Below, piece by piece: positions 10,401-17,422 of a stretch of 64,000 nt of DNA; the stretch's first letter is position 1, and every line of letters starts with the position of its first letter. Where the stretch lies: contig JAIXXB010000042.1 of the NCBI GenBank assembly GCA_027490955.1, positions 1-64,000 on the forward strand, written 5' to 3'. The notes under the pieces were generated by a model, which was given only the letters and a program-made list of their open reading frames with translations, was not told the origin of the DNA and searched no databases. The stretch is from Rhodobacter sp. GTDB lineage: Bacteria; Pseudomonadota; Alphaproteobacteria; Rhodobacterales; Rhodobacteraceae. The translations under genes and the position numbers were made by a program.

Positions 10401-11365
10401 GCAACACCCACTTCCTGACGGCGATTGATCCTTTGGGGCAGGGCGTGTCGATCACCTCGATCAGCTCGGCCCAAAACGGCGCTGTTGGCGCTGTGACATG
10501 GAGCTATGTGATTGACCTAGACGACTTTGTTTCAGGCGACGAAGCAACCATCACCCTGTTTGTGAATGACCAGTTTGGCGGCGCAGATTCGGTGGATGTG
10601 ACCTTTACCGTGCCAGGGGCGGGCAATACCTTGCCTGATGTGTCAACACCGATCACTGTGTTCAACATCGCAGGGGAAGGCGTGACAACCATCAACCTCT
10701 TGGACTTCTACTCGGACAACGAAGGCGATCCTTTGGAAGCCTTGGGCGCCCCTGCCCAGCAATATCCAGGTATCACCTTTGGCGGCGGTAATGTGTTCTT
10801 CTTGAACTGCGATGATCCTGCCTATCAATACTTGGTCGATGGTCAGACCCAGACCTTTACCTATACCTATCTGGTCAGCGACGGCACAGGCAGCGCCTTG
10901 GCCACGCTGGAATGGACGATCCAAGGCACGCGCGAGGGCATTATCGGCGGCATTGGGAATGAGGTGTTGATCGGAGATGATTTCGAATCTGAACTGCTTA
11001 ATGGCGGGGAAGGCGATGATACGCTGACAGGCGGCGCAGGGGATGACATCTTCGCCTATCTGGCCGCGGGGGATGGGTTCGATCTGATCACCGATTTCAC
11101 CCAATTCGAGGATCGTATCGGGGTCTCTGCCTCGGCCTTTGGGGGCAATTTGCAGGCAGGCGGGGCCCCAACGGTTCTGGTGGGTGCAGATTACACGGCG
11201 GTCGACTCGGGCGGCACGGATGGCGTGTTCATCTATCAAACCGATGGCACCGACGGCACGCTATATTGGGATGCCGATGGCGGGCTGGGCGATAACGCCG
11301 TGGCCATTGCACAGCTAACCAATGTCGCAAACCTGACGCAAGACGACTTCTTCTTGTTCATCTAA
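4469..11365 (+). CDS. Giant RTX/VCBS-repeat secreted protein, probable adhesin
   Basis: A 2298-residue acidic protein. Domains by reading: a cadherin-like fold (about 1-115, with FRIDPYTGVLSF); RTX nonamers GGxGNDxLx (about 122-304); a lectin-like beta domain (314-533); a long RTX block (538-1021) holding three copies of a 142-residue unit; a beta domain ending FEDTANLGDRDFDDVRVDV (1021-1146); more RTX (1163-1233, 1288-1338); VCBS/cadherin-like repeats (about 1421-1946) including three 104-residue copies; and a C-terminal RTX plus type I secretion-type tail ending NLTQDDFFLFI. There is no N-terminal signal peptide, as expected for type I export. Calcium binding by the repeats is family knowledge. 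No protease or lipase motif is seen, so surface adhesion or matrix is inferred. The export genes are not nearby. Confidence 0.93.
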   Translation: MTLNLFNSWPYFTNLSNGQTINVTENSTFVVDANAADMNWDSLTFSISGGADAGRFRIDPYTGVLSFVTAVDFEGAKSAIGNDQIYDVNIRVSDGWGGVCDISLFVNVLDVAEPDGVVNGTGGNDNMSLGYTDAQQDRITDGSDSIQAGDGADFVSGAGGNDSIDGGAGDDNLRGDGGNDVMFGGEGHDYMEGNSGNDSLFGGNGTDNMRGNDGDDLLVGGDGNEYMAGGAGNDSLHGELGNDDLRGEDGNDFVAGGEGQDYIAGGAGQDSLHGEGGNDQIDGGAGNDFMSGGNGDDVMNGDGGTSSTATNRDFQYFNNFDGADPLLGATQTLFGGAPGVTNVLNSPDDDNEKEFVFVQGFSSAQEASLAINPNLNSTERVVSFNTSFVLDMAAPNWAADHVDGFSINFGDMASLPANREYENGVGTGLAIRLDPLANVTEIRWNGTVIASAASFNLESRNVGTMQVSVTSAGLVSVTLAGDTSPFLVATIPSNQWATVNQSGWQFGFAGRTGDNAGFIYMDDVSITAQITGTNTTPTTGDDWMLGDAGNDLMLGNTGNDSLFGGAGNDSLHGELGNDSLEGGDGNDLLAGNQGNDTIVYGAGNDTVYGGDGDDIIDDIGGASTLTGSNLAYGDAGNDLMWDGAGNDTYFGGTGNDSLYGDNAGDDQYFGEAGDDALTGGNGNDRLDGGQGNDLMLGDAGNDSLFGGAGNDSLHGNDGSDSMEGGDGNDLLAGNQGNDTIVYGAGNDTVYGGDGDDIIDDAGGVSSLTGSNLAYGDAGNDLMWDGAGNDTYFGGTGNDSLYGDSSGDDQYFGEAGDDVLTGGNGQDRLDGGQGNDLMLGDAGNDSLFGGSGNDSLHGNDGNDVMEGGDGNDLLAGNQGNDTITYGAGNDTVYGGDGDDVIDDVTGASSLTGSNLAYGDAGNDLMSDGAGNDTYFGGTGNDSLVGDNAGDDQYFGDAGDDMLAGGIGNDALDGGLGQDTLYGDTGNDRLLGGDGDDAAFGGAGDDTLDGGNGNDMIVGDGGSTLVSSDLPGRARIVIDGQSGTYNGALLVEITSPTGQTQIQTLTGSYDTSIGVLYELNLVSGASIRVGITSPEGTFWSNSINAVLNQSNQEWARISFEDTANLGDRDFDDVRVDVTLSGNIRLQLPNGGSINPAPATLVPATGNDSIQAGAGNDTVLGGGGNDTVFGGQGDDNLSGEAGNDQLDGEAGNDRLFGGDGNDAVFGGAGDDTVSAGNSFGTDSALGGETGETAGDTLDLTAMTTATQLTFSASEAGLVLSAGATLAFAEFEQVNLGSGADNVTGNAAANTANAGAGNDTLDGGAGSDSLAGGSGDDLFRHNLAENAGANDRYDGGAGIDELHLSVTAAEWANPLFQADVAGLLAHIASANPAPFVLASTGLTVVSIERFTININGVPTDPVNALAIANADALATSEDGPAVGVNLLANDSVPDRAASVTLLTPSALGTVTIAADLLATTQTAVATFTPGAGAQALNAGQVVTEVLTYQVTDVDGSTSTATLTITLTGANDAASITGLAVGSISEDALSPVSGSLTVTDVDTGQAAFQMPTGLTGTYGTFGFNPATGAWSYTPNASTPALESLAVGAQVSDQITVTSLDGTASRTITVTITGQNDAPTLTAAVAAAVENGPSVSLNLATLGDDIDSDDTGASLTYTITGAPSVGTASISGTTLTYSGGAGLDSLAVGETLTTVVTITATDRNGASVSNDVTITITGTNDAPTLTAGVLAAAEDGPSVSLNLATLGDDIDSDDTGASLTYTITGAPSVGTASISGTTLTYSGGAGLDSLAVGETLTTVVTITATDRNGASVSNDVTITITGTNDAPTLTAGVLAAAEDGPSVSLNLATLGDDIDSDDTGASLTYTITGAPSVGTASISGTQLTYNAGTAFQELAQGESATQVIEVTATDRNGATVTSTVTVTISGTNDAPEIVLQPNTPTITDLGNGLFEVSGTLQFTDADFSNTHFLTAIDPLGQGVSITSISSAQNGAVGAVTWSYVIDLDDFVSGDEATITLFVNDQFGGADSVDVTFTVPGAGNTLPDVSTPITVFNIAGEGVTTINLLDFYSDNEGDPLEALGAPAQQYPGITFGGGNVFFLNCDDPAYQYLVDGQTQTFTYTYLVSDGTGSALATLEWTIQGTREGIIGGIGNEVLIGDDFESELLNGGEGDDTLTGGAGDDIFAYLAAGDGFDLITDFTQFEDRIGVSASAFGGNLQAGGAPTVLVGADYTAVDSGGTDGVFIYQTDGTDGTLYWDADGGLGDNAVAIAQLTNVANLTQDDFFLFI
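6130..7347 (+). repeat. 426-bp repeat inside the RTX gene, about three copies
   Basis: Matching segments begin near 6130, 6556 and 6982, with a period of 426 bases (142 residues). Each encodes a run starting GNDSLFGG and passing through LLAGNQGNDTI, SLTGSNLAYGDAGNDLM and DDQYFGEAGDD. Copy three decays after about 7347. Copies differ mostly at silent positions. Confidence 0.85.
9362..10297 (+). repeat. 312-bp VCBS-type repeat inside the RTX gene, three copies
   Basis: Copies begin at about 9362, 9674 and 9986, exactly 312 bases (104 residues) apart. Each begins APTLTA and carries LNLATLGDDIDSDDTGASLT. Copies 1 and 2 are nearly identical; copy 3 diverges after about 10148. High DNA identity suggests recent unit duplication or gene conversion. 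Confidence 0.9.
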
Positions 11366-11408
11366 GGCAGGCAAGACCAGAGCAGGGCCGAAAAGAGCCA
11401 TCAAACCG

Positions 11409-11440
11409 ACCCGCGCCAAGGCAGCTTGGCGCGGGTTTTT
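11409..11440 (+). terminator. Rho-independent terminator after the RTX gene
   Basis: A perfect 12-pair stem, ACCCGCGCCAAG at 11409-11420 and CTTGGCGCGGGT at 11425-11436, with a GCAG loop and a T run after it. Confidence 0.93.
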
Positions 11441-11569
11441 GCTGCCATCGCCAAGCGGCTGCGCCAGAACGCATAGCCCCCCAAAGCCCGCCCATAAAGG
11501 CACCCTCAACGGCCACAGCCAAACGCTGCGCGCGCTATGTGCCAGATGAATGAAAACCTTCAGGGGAAG

Positions 11570-11646
11570 TGGTGGCGAGGGGGGGACTCGAACCCCCGAC
11601 CCCGCGATTATGAGTCGCGTGCTCTAACCAGCTGAGCTACCTAGCC
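11570..11646 (-). tRNA. tRNA-Met (CAT anticodon), CCA encoded
   Basis: A 77-base cloverleaf on the minus strand: acceptor GGCTAGG/CCTCGCC, D arm GCTC...GAGC, anticodon arm CGCGA-CTCATAA-TCGCG, T arm GGGGG-TTCGAGT-CCCCC, discriminator A and encoded CCA. The anticodon is CAT. It is not the initiator type, as pair 1-72 is G-C and the anticodon stem lacks three G-C pairs next to the loop. An isoleucine tRNA needing lysidine at C34 cannot be fully excluded. Position 4-69 is a T-C mismatch in the acceptor stem. Confidence 0.92.
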
Positions 11647-11775
11647 ACTGCGGGCTTCGGTAGGGGAAGGGGCGCGGCGCGTCAAGGGGGAAATGCAGCC
11701 TGCCCCTTATTCCGTTTCGCCTGCCCCCAATTTGCCTGCCTCCAATTTGCCTGCCCCCAATTTACCTACCGCTAC
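11647..11775. other. Gap between tRNA-Met and the HyuA-like gene
   Basis: No gene is seen. It includes three copies of a 15-bp unit at 11719-11763. The tRNA promoter would lie in the part nearest 11647. Confidence 0.5.
11719..11763. repeat. 15-bp tandem repeat, three copies
   Basis: GCCTGCCCCCAATTT at 11719-11733, one-base variant GCCTGCCTCCAATTT at 11734-11748, and an exact copy at 11749-11763. The array lies 12 bases beyond the HyuA-like stop codon. Confidence 0.9.
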
Positions 11776-13815
11776 CTAAACTGGGCTGGCGGCATGGGCC
11801 ACGCGCGGGCGGCCCGATGCGGTGACCGATATCCGCGCCTCGACAAACATCGCGCGCCCTTCGACATTGGCATCACGAATGTCGCGGCTGACGGAAATAT
11901 GCAGATCGGCGGCCCCCGCAGCCTGTGCGCGGCGCGCCGCCTCGGCGGTGAGGGCGGCTTCAACGGCGGCAAGGGCCGTGTCTTGGTCGTTGAAATGCTG
12001 CAAGCCTTCGGCCAGATGCACAGTATAGCGCCCTTCGGAGGGGCTGGTGATGGTGGCGCTGGCGCGCTGGCTGATCTGCCCCACAACTGCGCCAATGGCA
12101 TTGGCAACCCCTGCATGCTGCGGCAAGATCATCTCGCAGCCCAGCGCCACACCTACCGCGCCGTAATAGCTGGGGGCAGATGCGCCAAGGCCAATCACAG
12201 GCACGCCAAGGCGCAGGGCCATTTGAACCACACCCTTATGCTGCGCCAGCCCCGCGCGCGTGAGCACATGGCGCGCAAGGCCCGCGCCGTCATGCCCCGC
12301 AAAGGCAGGATCTTCGGCAAAGGCTGCCTCTAGCAGGCAATCGGCGGTTTGCTGGGTCAGTTGATCTATGATCGCTTGCGCCAGCGGCTCTGCCGCGCTG
12401 GCAAACCTCTCGCCCGACCCGTTGCGCCGCCGCGCCAGCAAGGTGACCGCCTTTTGCGCCGCAGCTTCATCCCAGCCCGTTTGCCGCCCCAAAACATGGC
12501 TGGCATCCGAAGGCGTGACCCCCGCAATCATCACCAACCCGCGCGCGACCAGCGATGTCAGCGCGGCCACTTCTAGGCGCGAATTCAGGCAGGCCGCCAT
12601 CGGCATGGGCGCGGTGATGCGCGCCATCAGCCCCGCCTCGCGCGCGGTCAGCCCTGCAATCGCCGCCGATTCTCCGCCCCCACCTGCCATGCCCAACGGC
12701 ACGACAAAGCGCCCATCAAATTCGCCCGCCGTATCGGTGGCCAAGGCGCGGTCAAGCGCGCCATGCACCATATCGGCATGGGTGCTGGCCAGCAGCGAGA
12801 CGGGTATCAATCGGCGCGGGCCAAGGCGCAAACCGCCCGCCAGACCTTCGGTGATCAGATGCACTTCGCTATCGCCGCCAAGGCCCGTGGTGCGCATGGC
12901 AACCGCCTCGACCATGGTGCGAAATCCGCCCACCCGCGCGCCCATCGGGTCTATTTCTGGCAGCCCATCTTTCAGCAAGGCCACATCCGTGGTCGTGCCG
13001 CCAATGTCGGATACAAGCGCGTTCTGCGCCCCCGTCAGCCAGCGCGCGCCTACAATACTGGCCGCAGGGCCAGAGAGGATGGTTTCAATAGGACGCTCGC
13101 GCACCATCGCGGCGGAAATCAGCGCGCCATCGCCGCGCACCACCATCAAAGGCGCGGTGATGCCGATGCTGGCAAGGTGACGCTCGCAGGCAGAAATCAG
13201 GCGGTCAATCATGCCGATCAGCCGCGCATTCAGCACCGCCGTCAGCGCGCGCTTTGGCCCGTTCAAATCCGCCGAAAGTTCGTGGCTGCAGGTCACAGGC
13301 CGCCCCGTGGCCGCACGGATCGCGCTGCGCAGGGCAATCTCATGGGCGGGGTTGCGGGTGGCAAAGCGCGATGCCACGGCAAAGCCCATCACCTGATCGC
13401 CCAAGGCTGTAATCTGCGGCATAACCGCCTCTAGGTCTAACTGCGCCGCCTCTTGGCCTGCATGGTTATGACCGCCCGCCAGCGTGATAACAGGATCACC
13501 TTTCAGCGCCTCGGGCAAACCGCCACGGGCCAGATCATCTGCATCAAACCCCACAAAAATCAGCGCCACGCGCCCGCCTTGGCCTTCGACAAGGGCATTG
13601 GTGGCCAGCGTGGTGGACAGCGATACCAGCGCCACATCGCGCGCCGCAATGCCCGATTGCGCCAGCGCCGCGTCCACCGCCCCGCCCACGCCCAGCGCCA
13701 AATCGGCGCGGGTGGTCAGCGATTTGGCCGCGCCAATCACCTTATCTGCGGCCTCGTCCAAAATCACCGCATCGGTGTAGGTGCCGCCCGTATCCACGCC
13801 CAGAAAATAGGCCAT
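11776..13815 (-). CDS. Hydantoinase A / 5-oxoprolinase family ATPase
   Basis: A 679-residue protein of the HyuA family, which hydrolyses cyclic amides (hydantoins, oxoproline) with ATP. The N-terminus MAYFLGVDTGGTYTDAVILD carries the actin-like phosphate-1 motif; SLSTTLATNALVEGQGG, RGDGALISAAM, ETILSGPAASIVGA and VSDIGGTTTDVALLKDG follow, all characteristic. I start at ATG 13815 because the family begins just before GVDTGGT and AGGGA lies upstream; an ATG at 13839 is in frame. No HyuB or OplaH B-domain gene is adjacent, so the substrate is open. The gene is flanked on both sides by short tandem repeats. Confidence 0.9.
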   Translation of the reverse strand: MAYFLGVDTGGTYTDAVILDEAADKVIGAAKSLTTRADLALGVGGAVDAALAQSGIAARDVALVSLSTTLATNALVEGQGGRVALIFVGFDADDLARGGLPEALKGDPVITLAGGHNHAGQEAAQLDLEAVMPQITALGDQVMGFAVASRFATRNPAHEIALRSAIRAATGRPVTCSHELSADLNGPKRALTAVLNARLIGMIDRLISACERHLASIGITAPLMVVRGDGALISAAMVRERPIETILSGPAASIVGARWLTGAQNALVSDIGGTTTDVALLKDGLPEIDPMGARVGGFRTMVEAVAMRTTGLGGDSEVHLITEGLAGGLRLGPRRLIPVSLLASTHADMVHGALDRALATDTAGEFDGRFVVPLGMAGGGGESAAIAGLTAREAGLMARITAPMPMAACLNSRLEVAALTSLVARGLVMIAGVTPSDASHVLGRQTGWDEAAAQKAVTLLARRRNGSGERFASAAEPLAQAIIDQLTQQTADCLLEAAFAEDPAFAGHDGAGLARHVLTRAGLAQHKGVVQMALRLGVPVIGLGASAPSYYGAVGVALGCEMILPQHAGVANAIGAVVGQISQRASATITSPSEGRYTVHLAEGLQHFNDQDTALAAVEAALTAEAARRAQAAGAADLHISVSRDIRDANVEGRAMFVEARISVTASGRPRVAHAASPV

Positions 13816-13907
13816 ATCCCTGCCCTGCCCTTTGATCACCGCCTATCGGAGCAAGCGATAGGGCCAAATCGCGCGAATGTCAGCCCTATGGGCGACCGAT
13901 TAGGGCA

Positions 13908-13979
13908 ATCTGCGGCATCTGGGGCATCTGGGGCAACATCGGCATCTTGGGTATCCTAGGGATCATGGGCATCTGCGGC
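13908..13979. repeat. Degenerate 9-bp tandem repeat, eight units
   Basis: Units of the form ATCTGGGGC run without a break from 13908 to 13979 (ATCTGCGGC, ATCTGGGGC twice, AACATCGGC, ATCTTGGGT, ATCCTAGGG, ATCATGGGC, ATCTGCGGC). It lies between the divergent HyuA-like and SelD-fusion genes, 57 bases before the chosen SelD start. Confidence 0.85.
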
Positions 13980-14036
13980 ACATGCACCATGGCCCTTGCC
14001 CGCGCGCTTGGCTACAAGGGCGAAAGTGAGGGCATC

Positions 14037-16223
14037 ATGCAAAGCAGCTATCCTATCGTCAAAGATATCGTTTTGGTGGGCGGTGGCCATAGTCATGCCT
14101 TGGTGGCCTTGATGTGGGCGATGCAGCCATTGGCAGGGGTGCGGCTGACTTTGGTCAACCCTCATCCTGCCGCGCCTTATACGGGCATGCTGCCGGGCTT
14201 TATCGCGGGCCATTACACCCGTGCCGAGATGATGATTGATCTGTTCCGCCTTGCCCGCTTTGCTGGCGCGCGGCTGATCTTGGACAGCGCTGTGGGTCTG
14301 GATCGCGGCGGCCAGCAGGTGCTGCTGCACTCGGGGCGCGCCCTGCCCTATGATCTGTGCAGCATTGATATTGGCATTGCCTCGGATGTGCCGCGCGTGG
14401 AGGGATTTGCGCAATTTGGCCATGCCGCCAAACCGCTGGGCGATTATGCCCGCGCATGGGAGGCGTTTTTGGCCAAGGATATCGCCGCGCCGCATCTGGT
14501 GCTGATTGGCGCGGGTGTGGGCGGGGTGGAACTGGCGCTGGCATCCATGCACCGCCTGCGCGCCATGGGCCGTGCGCCGCAGATCACGCTGGTGCAGCGG
14601 CACGCGCGCGCGCTGAACGGGGTGGGCGAGATGGCCCGCGCGATGCTGCTGGCGGAACTTCGAGCAGCGGGAATTACCCTGCTGACAGGGGCAGAACCTG
14701 CGCAAGTCTTGCACGGCAGCGTGATCCTAACCGATGGCCGCACCCTGCCGTCTGATTTCACCCTTGCCGTGGCAGGCGCGCGCGGGCAGGGCTGGCTTGC
14801 CCAGACGGGGCTGGATTTGGTCGATGGCCATATCAACGTAAGCGCCGATTTGCGCAGCAGCGATCCGTCTGTTTTTGCATCGGGCGATTGCGCGCATCTT
14901 GGCTTTGCCCCGCGCGCCAAGGCAGGGGTTTACGCCGTGCGCGCCGCCCCTGTCTTGGCCCATAACCTGCGCGCCAGCCTGCTGGGCCAGCCTTTGCGCA
15001 GATTCGCCCCGCAGAAAGATTACCTCAAACTTATCTCGCTGGGCGGTCAGCGCGCAGTGGCCGATAAATGGCGATTGCCCCTGCGCGGGGCATGGTTGTG
15101 GCGCATCAAAGACAAGATCGACCGCGACTTCATGGCCAAATTCGCCGATTATCCCACCATGGCGCGCCCCCTTGTTCCCCAACCTGCCGTGGCAGGGCTG
15201 GCCGCCGCCATGGGCGAGGCCCCGCTGTGCGGCGGTTGCGGCGCAAAACTGGGGGCTGATGCGCTGGCCTTGGGTCTGCGCGCCCTGCCTGCCCCCCGCC
15301 GCAGCGATGTTTTGTCCGCGCGCGGCGATGATGCCGCCGTTCTGCGCTCTGGCGATGGGGTGCAGGTCATCACCACCGACCATCTGCGCAGCTTTTGCTT
15401 TGATGCGGGCCTGATGGCGCGCATTGCGGCCATTCACGCGATGGGCGATGTCTGGGCCATGGGGGCCGCCCCTCAGGCCGTGCTGGCCCAAGTCACCCTA
15501 CCCGCCGCATCTGATGCCAAATCCGCCCAGCTTTTGGCCGAGGTGATGGCCGCCGCTGCCGCTGTCATCACTGCCGCTGGGGCCGATCTGGTGGGCGGGC
15601 ACAGTTCGGTTGGGGCAGAGCTGACCATTGGCTTTACCGTCACGGGCACGGCCAAAACCGCGATCATGACCACAGGCGCGCGGGCGGGCGATGCGCTGAT
15701 CTTGACCAAGCCTTTGGGATCAGGCGTGATCATGGCGGCTGAAATGGCGCTGGCGCGGCTGGACAATGTGATCTTGGGCGAGGCTGTGGCCGCCGCCCTT
15801 GCCCATATGCAGCGCGGTATGGGCGCAGCATCGGCCCTGCTTACCCCCCATGCCCATGCCATGACCGATATCACAGGCTTTGGCCTTGCGGGCCATATTT
15901 TGGAAATGCTCGAAGGCGGCACTCTTGGGGCAGAGCTGAGGGCGGGCGCAATCCCGTTGATGCTGGGCGCGCAGGAATTGGCACAGGCGGGCTATGGCAG
16001 CAGCCTGCTGCCCGCCAATCTGGCGGCCCATGCAGGGCGGGTGGATGGGGCCGCAGGCGCATTGGCATCGCTGCTACACGATCCGCAAACTGCGGGCGGC
16101 TTGCTGGCCGCCGTGCCGATAGAGCGCGCACAAGATCTGCTGGCGCAATTGCGCGCGGGCGGGGATGAGGCGGCGATTATCGGGCGCATCACCGCAGGGG
16201 CTGCGCGCATTACTGTGGTGTAA
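14037..16223 (+). CDS. selD: FAD/NAD-dependent oxidoreductase fused to selenide, water dikinase (SelD)
   Basis: A 728-residue two-domain protein. Residues about 1-370 form a pyridine nucleotide-disulfide/NDH-2-like oxidoreductase with the FAD motif VLVGGGHSHALVAL, the second nucleotide motif LIGAGVGGVELALA, and FASGDCAHLGFAP near the end. Residues about 395-728 are SelD, which makes selenophosphate from selenide and ATP. The active-site segment CGGCGAKLGADALALG uses cysteine (TGC), not selenocysteine; DDAAVL, TTDHLRSF, HAMGDVWAMGA and GGHSSVGAE follow. I start at ATG 14037, just before the FAD fold, after a GAGGG site; an in-frame ATG at 13947 would translate the 9-bp repeat. It converges on mnmH with a 14-base overlap. 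Its likely use here is tRNA selenation. Confidence 0.94.
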   Translation: MQSSYPIVKDIVLVGGGHSHALVALMWAMQPLAGVRLTLVNPHPAAPYTGMLPGFIAGHYTRAEMMIDLFRLARFAGARLILDSAVGLDRGGQQVLLHSGRALPYDLCSIDIGIASDVPRVEGFAQFGHAAKPLGDYARAWEAFLAKDIAAPHLVLIGAGVGGVELALASMHRLRAMGRAPQITLVQRHARALNGVGEMARAMLLAELRAAGITLLTGAEPAQVLHGSVILTDGRTLPSDFTLAVAGARGQGWLAQTGLDLVDGHINVSADLRSSDPSVFASGDCAHLGFAPRAKAGVYAVRAAPVLAHNLRASLLGQPLRRFAPQKDYLKLISLGGQRAVADKWRLPLRGAWLWRIKDKIDRDFMAKFADYPTMARPLVPQPAVAGLAAAMGEAPLCGGCGAKLGADALALGLRALPAPRRSDVLSARGDDAAVLRSGDGVQVITTDHLRSFCFDAGLMARIAAIHAMGDVWAMGAAPQAVLAQVTLPAASDAKSAQLLAEVMAAAAAVITAAGADLVGGHSSVGAELTIGFTVTGTAKTAIMTTGARAGDALILTKPLGSGVIMAAEMALARLDNVILGEAVAAALAHMQRGMGAASALLTPHAHAMTDITGFGLAGHILEMLEGGTLGAELRAGAIPLMLGAQELAQAGYGSSLLPANLAAHAGRVDGAAGALASLLHDPQTAGGLLAAVPIERAQDLLAQLRAGGDEAAIIGRITAGAARITVV

Positions 16224-17265
16224 GCGCCGCCACCACCGCCGCGATCTGGCCTGCCAGCGCCTCTAGCCCTGCGGCGTCCAACTGCGCGGCGCGCAAAACC
16301 TGCGCGCCTTGCGCCTGCCGCGCGCGGTGCTTGGCATAGCGCGGGTCATAATGCGCCTGCATCAGCCCCGTGGCCAAGTCCATGTATTGCCCCGCCGCTG
16401 CCTGCGCCTGCCATTGCGCGATTTGATCGGCAGGATGCGCCGCGCGCAGCATTTCGATAATGCCCATCAGTCGGGCGGAATCGGCGATCATATCAGGATA
16501 GGCCGCAATCAAATGCGCGGCGCGCGCGGGGGCAGGTGCCTCGATAAACACACGCGGGGCCGCCTGCATCGCCTTCCAAATGCTGGCGGGCAGGCGGCAA
16601 TTGCCGATTTTGGAACTTTCGGCCTCGATCACCACTGCCCGCAACGGATCAAGCGCGGCAATGGCATAGGCCAGCGCGGTTTCAAAAGCCTTCTGGCTGG
16701 GCTGCACCCCCACCGCGCCAAACAACGATCCGCGATGCTGCGCCAAACCTTCCAAATCTAAAACCTGCACGCCGCGCGCGGCAAGCATCTGTAAAATAAC
16801 AGTTTTCCCTGCCCCCGTATTGCCATCCAGCACCAGCGCGCGCAGCGGAAACGGCATGTGATACAGCGCGTCCACCACTTTGCTGCGCCATGCCTTATAC
16901 CCGCCTGCCACCGTATCCACGCGCCAGCCGATCTGACCCAATATCGTGGCAAAGGACCCCGATCTTTGCCCGCCGCGCCAGCAATACACCAAGGGCTTCC
17001 ATCCGCCCTGCATATCTGCCAGCGGGCCTTGCAAATGGCGCGCCGCATTGGCCGCCACCAAGGCCGCACCCAATTTGCGCGCATCAAAAGGGCTGACCTG
17101 TTTGTACATCGTGCCCACGCGGGCGCGCTCTTCGTCGGATAGAACGGGCAGGTTTATGGCCGACGGAATGTGATCTTCGGCAAATTCGGCAGGCGCGCGC
17201 ACATCAATCAGGGTGTCAAACCCAGCATGGGGCAAATCAAAAAACTCGGATGGGACAATGGCCAT
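16210..17265 (-). CDS. mnmH: tRNA 2-selenouridine synthase
   Basis: A 351-residue MnmH (YbbB/SelU), which replaces sulfur by selenium at the wobble 2-thiouridine of tRNAs for Lys, Glu and Gln using selenophosphate. The N-terminal rhodanese domain has LIDVRAPAEFAEDHIPSAIN and the catalytic cysteine loop VYCWRGGQRSGS (about residues 92-103). The C-terminal P-loop domain has LDGNTGAGKTVIL and the LEGLAQHRGSLFG motif. Full family length. The SelD fusion on the other strand overlaps its 3' end by 14 bases, and SelD supplies its substrate. Confidence 0.95.
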   Translation of the reverse strand: MAIVPSEFFDLPHAGFDTLIDVRAPAEFAEDHIPSAINLPVLSDEERARVGTMYKQVSPFDARKLGAALVAANAARHLQGPLADMQGGWKPLVYCWRGGQRSGSFATILGQIGWRVDTVAGGYKAWRSKVVDALYHMPFPLRALVLDGNTGAGKTVILQMLAARGVQVLDLEGLAQHRGSLFGAVGVQPSQKAFETALAYAIAALDPLRAVVIEAESSKIGNCRLPASIWKAMQAAPRVFIEAPAPARAAHLIAAYPDMIADSARLMGIIEMLRAAHPADQIAQWQAQAAAGQYMDLATGLMQAHYDPRYAKHRARQAQGAQVLRAAQLDAAGLEALAGQIAAVVAALTPQ

Positions 17266-17422
17266 AGCCCCTGCATAGCAATCCCCAAGGCGTGCGCAAT
17301 CACCCAGCGGCGTTTATCTGCCACCAAATCACAAAATCTTGTGAGTAATCCACCCGCGCCCTTGACCTTTGCCGCGCAATTCCCCTTTGGTAATTCTGAC
17401 ATCTTTATCAAAGGTTCAAACC

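Noticed and set aside
15229-15252. Selenocysteine (UGA) in the SelD active site
   Set aside because: The active-site codons read TGC, so both positions are ordinary cysteine.
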